Shown in pieces: positions 61,101-64,000 of a DNA stretch of 64,000 nucleotides. The stretch is from Mucilaginibacter terrenus (GTDB taxonomy: Bacteria > Bacteroidota > Bacteroidia > Sphingobacteriales > Sphingobacteriaceae), in assembly GCF_003432065.1 (NCBI RefSeq), contig NZ_QWDE01000001.1:1178001-1242000 (forward strand), read 5' to 3'. The notes below the pieces were generated by a model. The model was not told where the DNA came from. It was given only the letters and a program-made list of their open reading frames with translations, and ran no database searches. The first letter of the stretch is position 1. Each line of letters opens with the position of its first letter. The position numbers and the translations under genes are program-made.

Positions 61101-62399
61101 ATTTTTTTTGGCAGTATCAGCAAGATCAAGCGAGAGGCACAAACTGGTGAGGTTCTCCAATTCGCCGTTCATATGCTCGGAAAGTATCAGTGCCTTTTTA
61201 TCGTAGATCTGATTTTTAATGGACCGGTCATCGCCTGTTAATTCTGTATAGAAAGATGAGAATGCCTTCTCGCTTTTTTTATGAGTGAACAGATTGTTGA
61301 CAAGCGCAAGATAATCATACCCGGTGCTGCCTTGTATAGGCCAGTTTACCGGGAGTTCTTCGCCCTCCTCTAGTATTTTCTCTACTACTATATAGGTGTC
61401 GTCCCCTGCCAGCGCACGCAGCCTATGCAGGTATTGTTCAGGGTCAAAAAGGCCATCTATATGGTCTATCCGCAAGCCATGAATAACGCCGTCTTTAAGC
61501 AATGTTGCAACCAACTGGTGTACATGGTCAAAAACCTCCTGGCGTTGTATATTCAAACAGATGAGTCCGTTTACCGTAAAAAATCTGCGATAGTTTATTT
61601 GCTTATCGGTCTCTTTCCAATTACAAAGCCGGTAATACTGCGTAGTCGCAAGATCCTTTAACGCTTGTTTATCGGCGTTTATTAATTCGAAACAACGCAG
61701 CAAATGATCGTTGAACACTTTATTTTTTACCAGTGAGGTAAGCTGCAGTTTTAGTTCCTCGGCCGCTTTAGAAAATGCATCGGCATCGGTTGTTTCGTAT
61801 AAAGCATCCAGCTGTTGTAGTAAGGTGCCTACCGCGTCTGTATCGGCTTCCTTGTCGGCCTCTAAAATGTCCGGGTATGATTTAAGGCTTACCGGCCAGT
61901 TCTGTTCGGCATATCTAAGCACCATCCTTTCACCATTCCAACCTAGTTGCAGCTGTCCGTCTTCAATAACTTTCTCCAGATCATCGCCCAAGAACGGCAC
62001 CATCAGCGGACCGCTGAACAGCTCATTATCAGACAGGCTTTGATCAAAGTAGTTGCGGTAAACAGACAGGGGCCCCTTCTCCAGCAGGTCCATTAACCAT
62101 ATATTATCATAATGGAAGGCCATGTGGTTAGGCACAATATCCTGCAGCCATTTTATTCCGTTGTCCTGCAGTTCTTTGCTTACCTGTACCAGTTTTTCCA
62201 GGGTACCAATCTCCGGGTTAATGCTCAGCGGGTCAGTACCGTCGTACCCATGATTGCTGCCAGGCACGGCCTTGAATATAGGCGATGCGTACAAGGTTTT
62301 TATGCCCAGCTGCGACAAGTAAGGTATTATCTCCTGCAAATGCGCAAGCGTAAAATCCTTATGGAACTGGATACGGTATGTCGAGATGGGGTTAAACAT
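58191..62399 (-). CDS. Fused maltooligosyltrehalose synthase and 4-alpha-glucanotransferase
   Basis: A 1402-residue bifunctional enzyme. Residues 1 to about 880 are TreY, starting NPISTYRIQFHKDFTLAHL, with FVDPDNRRPVDYALRR near 770. It isomerises the reducing-end bond of maltodextrin to a trehalose linkage. From about 900 a complete MalQ domain follows: GRSAGVLMHITSLPSAYGIGDLG, ILPLNATSAGDGHSPYSS, GIKIFGDLPFYISYDSADVW, LRLDHFRAFSAYW, FVAEDLGDI, and the GTHDNNTTLGWF block. MalQ recycles short glucans. No stop or frame change lies between the two parts. It overlaps treZ by 8 bp. Confidence 0.92.
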   Translation of the reverse strand: MFNPISTYRIQFHKDFTLAHLQEIIPYLSQLGIKTLYASPIFKAVPGSNHGYDGTDPLSINPEIGTLEKLVQVSKELQDNGIKWLQDIVPNHMAFHYDNIWLMDLLEKGPLSVYRNYFDQSLSDNELFSGPLMVPFLGDDLEKVIEDGQLQLGWNGERMVLRYAEQNWPVSLKSYPDILEADKEADTDAVGTLLQQLDALYETTDADAFSKAAEELKLQLTSLVKNKVFNDHLLRCFELINADKQALKDLATTQYYRLCNWKETDKQINYRRFFTVNGLICLNIQRQEVFDHVHQLVATLLKDGVIHGLRIDHIDGLFDPEQYLHRLRALAGDDTYIVVEKILEEGEELPVNWPIQGSTGYDYLALVNNLFTHKKSEKAFSSFYTELTGDDRSIKNQIYDKKALILSEHMNGELENLTSLCLSLDLADTAKKNTYERSAIKKAIGSLLIHFPVYRFYGNAFPLNKQESVALKDVFNSVGKRSEELQPALKILVDALIHKTRNADEAYRQKVLFFYQRCMQLTGPLMAKGVEDTLMYTYNRFIDHNEVGDSPEAFGISVEEFHQVMKKRQQQWPLAINATATHDTKRGEGVRARLNALTGITEEWLEMVKHWQAINADLKTNNAPDANDEYFIYQTLIGSYPMPGEEEGTYAQRLEDYLEKMLREAKRHSNWAEPNQEYEDGVKKFAAALLNKARPFWQSFSAFHQKVSELGISNTLAQATLKLTCPGVPDVYQGCEHWDLSFVDPDNRRPVDYALRRNLLSEVEDEVNVTDLWKDRYNGQIKVWLVSKLLKLRAANTSVFSKGEYVPLDVKGSHHKKVLAFARAYHGTWLVVIVPAETATVAGWHIALEGADWGDTRVVLPANAPAICSNALTSQAIKLSNGIMLQDVLNDIPLAVLKLEKQYQGRSAGVLMHITSLPSAYGIGDLGSQAYRFAQMLHDSCQQYWQILPLNATSAGDGHSPYSSYSSQAGNTLLISPEQLHKDGLLSNDDLKAAKIPATNQVDFKKAEEIKTALLDKAWENFNGSNHALLNQFEEFCTKEASWIEDYALYLVLKQQHGFSAWNTWANEFKLRNQDALSAFATQNANVLRKVKWLQFIFHKQWAALKDHCNQLGIKIFGDLPFYISYDSADVWAAPEIFDLDENLQMNHVSGVPPDFFNADGQRWGMPIFKWDKLKELNYDWWLKRIRKTLEWYDLLRLDHFRAFSAYWSIPATDETAVNGEWIEGPAVDFFNALKQEFGSLPFVAEDLGDIDQPVYDLKDGFGLPGMKVLQFSFGDDVAQSAYAPHHHAENYFVYTGTHDNNTTLGWFDKDADSAVPKNLSRYTGIKVSSKNINKVFIKMALASVCKTAIIPVQDWLNLDEQSRMNTPAGEGSNWTWRLTDELLAKFPVNKIKKWTTLYNRC

Positions 62400-64000
62400 T
62401 TTGATTCGTGTAAATGATGATAGATTCGGGTAGAATTACCTCTGCTTCCCCGCCCCGAACGGATGTGCTGCGCTGGCCGCCAAATTCAGGATCGGCCGAG
62501 TCAAGTATTATCGAAAGTGCCGGGCCATCTGCAGGCAATGCTAGTTGCTGCACCTTGTCAGAAAAATTCATAAAGCAATACACGTGTTCATCTCCCTCCC
62601 AGCGATGCAGCCATAAGGTTTGCTGCTCCTGATCGCATGAAACCTCCAGTTGATGGCGGTTTAACGTAGCCAATGCAAGGGATTGTTTGCGCAGGACGAT
62701 GAGCGTTTTATAGTAATGCAGCATAGTTTTATGTTGCTGCTGGTGTATGCTGTCCCAATTTAATGCTGAGCGCCTGAAAGTTTCTTCCGATTGAGGATCG
62801 GGTGCTTCTCCTTCGGCATGAAAAGCTTTAAACTCTTCCTTACGGCCCTTCCTTACCGCTGCTATCATGTCCTCATCGGTATGGCTAACAAAGTACTGGA
62901 AGGGGTTTTGCTCTGCATACTCCTCCCCCATGAACAACATGGGTAAATAAGGCACCACCATTACAGCACCCGCAAGTAGCTTCTGCATTTCAAAACTAAA
63001 CAGCACGCTACTGCGCTCGCCCAGCAGGCGATTACCTACGTGGTCATGATTTTGAGAGAACACAACAAATTGCTGCCCGGGATTATCTGTTTTGGTACCG
63101 AATTTCTTTTGGCGGTGCGGCGAGTACTGGCCATCGTACACGTACGCGTCGCGATAAGCTTTAGCCAGATCGCTAATACCACTAAAGTCTGCGTAGTAGC
63201 CGTTACGTTCGCCGCCGGCAGTAACCCTTAAGGCATGATGAAACTCATCTATCCACTGCCCGTCCATACCGTAACCCTGTGGCAACGGATCTATAAAGCG
63301 TTTATCATTAAGATCAAACTCTATAATGAGGTAATGCTTACGGCCCGTATCCGCCATTAACTCGTCTACAGACTCCTTAATTTCCTGTAGAATATGTTTC
63401 GGGCTAAAGTCTTTTATGGCGTGCACCGCATCCATACGCAGCGCATCTACATGAAAATCGCGGAACCACATTAGCACGTTCTGCTTAAAAAAGTTACGTA
63501 CCTCATCGCAATGGGCATCATCAAAGTTAATGGCATTACCCCATGGGGTGTTGTACTTGTCTGTAAAGTATTGGCCAAACTCGTTAAGGTAATTGCCCTC
63601 AGGCCCAACGTGGTTATACACCACATCAAGTATTACGGCCAGGCCCTTCTTATGACAGGCATCAACCAGTTCCATCAGCCCTGCAGGGCCACCATAGCTA
63701 TTTTGCACCGCATATGGAAATACGCCATCGTAGCCCCAGTTCCTATTGCCGGGGAACTGTGCTACGGGCATAATCTCGATAGCAGTAATACCCAGCTCTT
63801 TAAGATACTGTAGTTTTTCTGTTATACCGGCGAATGTACCTTCAGGTGAAAACGTGCCTGTATGCAATTCGTAGATAAGATATTGCTCTAACGCGGGATT
63901 AGCCCATTGGTTGTCGGTCCATTTAAACCCATTAACATCAATTACCTGCGAAGGGCCATGCACGCCCTGCGGCTGCGCACGTGACGCTGGGTCAGGCAGT
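62392..64000 (-). CDS. treZ: Malto-oligosyltrehalose trehalohydrolase (incomplete at the window edge)
   Basis: The frame remains open to the right end (the GTG at 63963 is internal; DPASRAQPQGVHGPSQV reads in frame across it). The N-terminal domain is therefore missing from this window. The GH13 core is clear: YELHTGTFSPEGTFAG, VILDVVYNHVGPEGNY, DFHVDALRMDAVHAI (catalytic Asp) and FSQNHDHVGNR. A C-terminal sheet domain follows. It releases trehalose from maltooligosyltrehalose made by the TreY part of the next gene. The two overlap by 8 bp, so they are co-translated. Confidence 0.92.
   Translation of the reverse strand, partial: LPDPASRAQPQGVHGPSQVIDVNGFKWTDNQWANPALEQYLIYELHTGTFSPEGTFAGITEKLQYLKELGITAIEIMPVAQFPGNRNWGYDGVFPYAVQNSYGGPAGLMELVDACHKKGLAVILDVVYNHVGPEGNYLNEFGQYFTDKYNTPWGNAINFDDAHCDEVRNFFKQNVLMWFRDFHVDALRMDAVHAIKDFSPKHILQEIKESVDELMADTGRKHYLIIEFDLNDKRFIDPLPQGYGMDGQWIDEFHHALRVTAGGERNGYYADFSGISDLAKAYRDAYVYDGQYSPHRQKKFGTKTDNPGQQFVVFSQNHDHVGNRLLGERSSVLFSFEMQKLLAGAVMVVPYLPMLFMGEEYAEQNPFQYFVSHTDEDMIAAVRKGRKEEFKAFHAEGEAPDPQSEETFRRSALNWDSIHQQQHKTMLHYYKTLIVLRKQSLALATLNRHQLEVSCDQEQQTLWLHRWEGDEHVYCFMNFSDKVQQLALPADGPALSIILDSADPEFGGQRSTSVRGGEAEVILPESIIIYTNQNV

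Noticed and set aside
63963..64000. Start of treZ at the GTG at 63963
   Set aside because: The frame continues without a stop to the edge, and DPASRAQPQGVHGPSQV is a typical internal TreZ segment, so the real start is outside the window.

Overview
The window looks like a chromosomal segment of a Bacteroidota bacterium, most likely a Sphingobacteriaceae member close to Mucilaginibacter or Pedobacter (inference from gene content). The indicators are a serine palmitoyltransferase, a DUF5686 outer-membrane family, a gliding/T9SS C-terminal domain, promoters of the TAnnTTTG type and little use of Shine-Dalgarno sequences. I saw no rRNA, tRNA, CRISPR array, insertion sequence or prophage. All CDS ends are taken from reading frames; many starts were moved to an internal ATG when the longest frame opened with TTG or GTG.

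Layout. 1-5100: repeat-rich edge, a GlcG/HbpS-like protein, a small membrane protein, an aspartate-type aminotransferase, and an MBOAT plus SGNH pair for O-acylation of an exported glycan. 5100-11930: an outer-membrane barrel and a TolC-AcrA-AcrB type RND efflux operon. 12280-23866: an inositol/sphingolipid locus (serine palmitoyltransferase, GNAT acyltransferase that may be a ceramide synthase, myo-inositol-phosphate synthase, then DUF5686, CDP-alcohol phosphatidyltransferase, DUF4833, sphingolipid hydroxylase, PAP2/inositol-phosphorylceramide synthase). It is interrupted on the other strand by an arsenic cassette arsR-arsM-arsC with two matching operators. 24088-28604: a TPR protein frameshifted at a poly(A) tract, a CAP protein, and the operon MBL hydrolase-truC-fabF-DUF1456. 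28743-36291: a giant NHL/Ig secreted protein, an M1 peptidase with a HupE-like protein, and DUF6702. 36299-38798: a quinone-detoxification type operon (MhqO-like dioxygenase and MhqD-like hydrolase) containing a 22-residue ORF stitched in by overlapping stop/start codons and preceded by a 59-residue ORF.

38973-45868: a CotH-kinase-like/outer-membrane-barrel fusion, an SdiA-regulated lipoprotein, polyphosphate kinase, and an HD phosphohydrolase fused to a Pycsar-type membrane effector domain. 46004-50383: a PAP2 protein and a two-gene module of a DacZ-like diadenylate-cyclase-domain protein with a GAF protein. 50347-55554: pirin, a Crp-family regulator, MarR, a second DUF5686 protein and a small protein, with palindromic operators. 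55888-57544: a umuDC-like pair whose UmuD has lost the catalytic Ser and Lys. 57676-64000: a small secreted protein and the trehalose genes treY-malQ (one fused protein) and treZ, which runs off the right edge.

The strongest candidates for new biology are: (1) the nucleotide-signalling neighbourhood 44573-50383 (HD-Pycsar fusion, DAC-like enzyme, GAF partner); (2) the self-cleavage-dead UmuD with an operator over its promoter; (3) the hidden microprotein in the mhq operon and the 16-bp motif that operon shares with pirin; (4) the kinase-barrel fusion; (5) DUF5686 and DUF4833 as unexplained members of the inositol-lipid operon.
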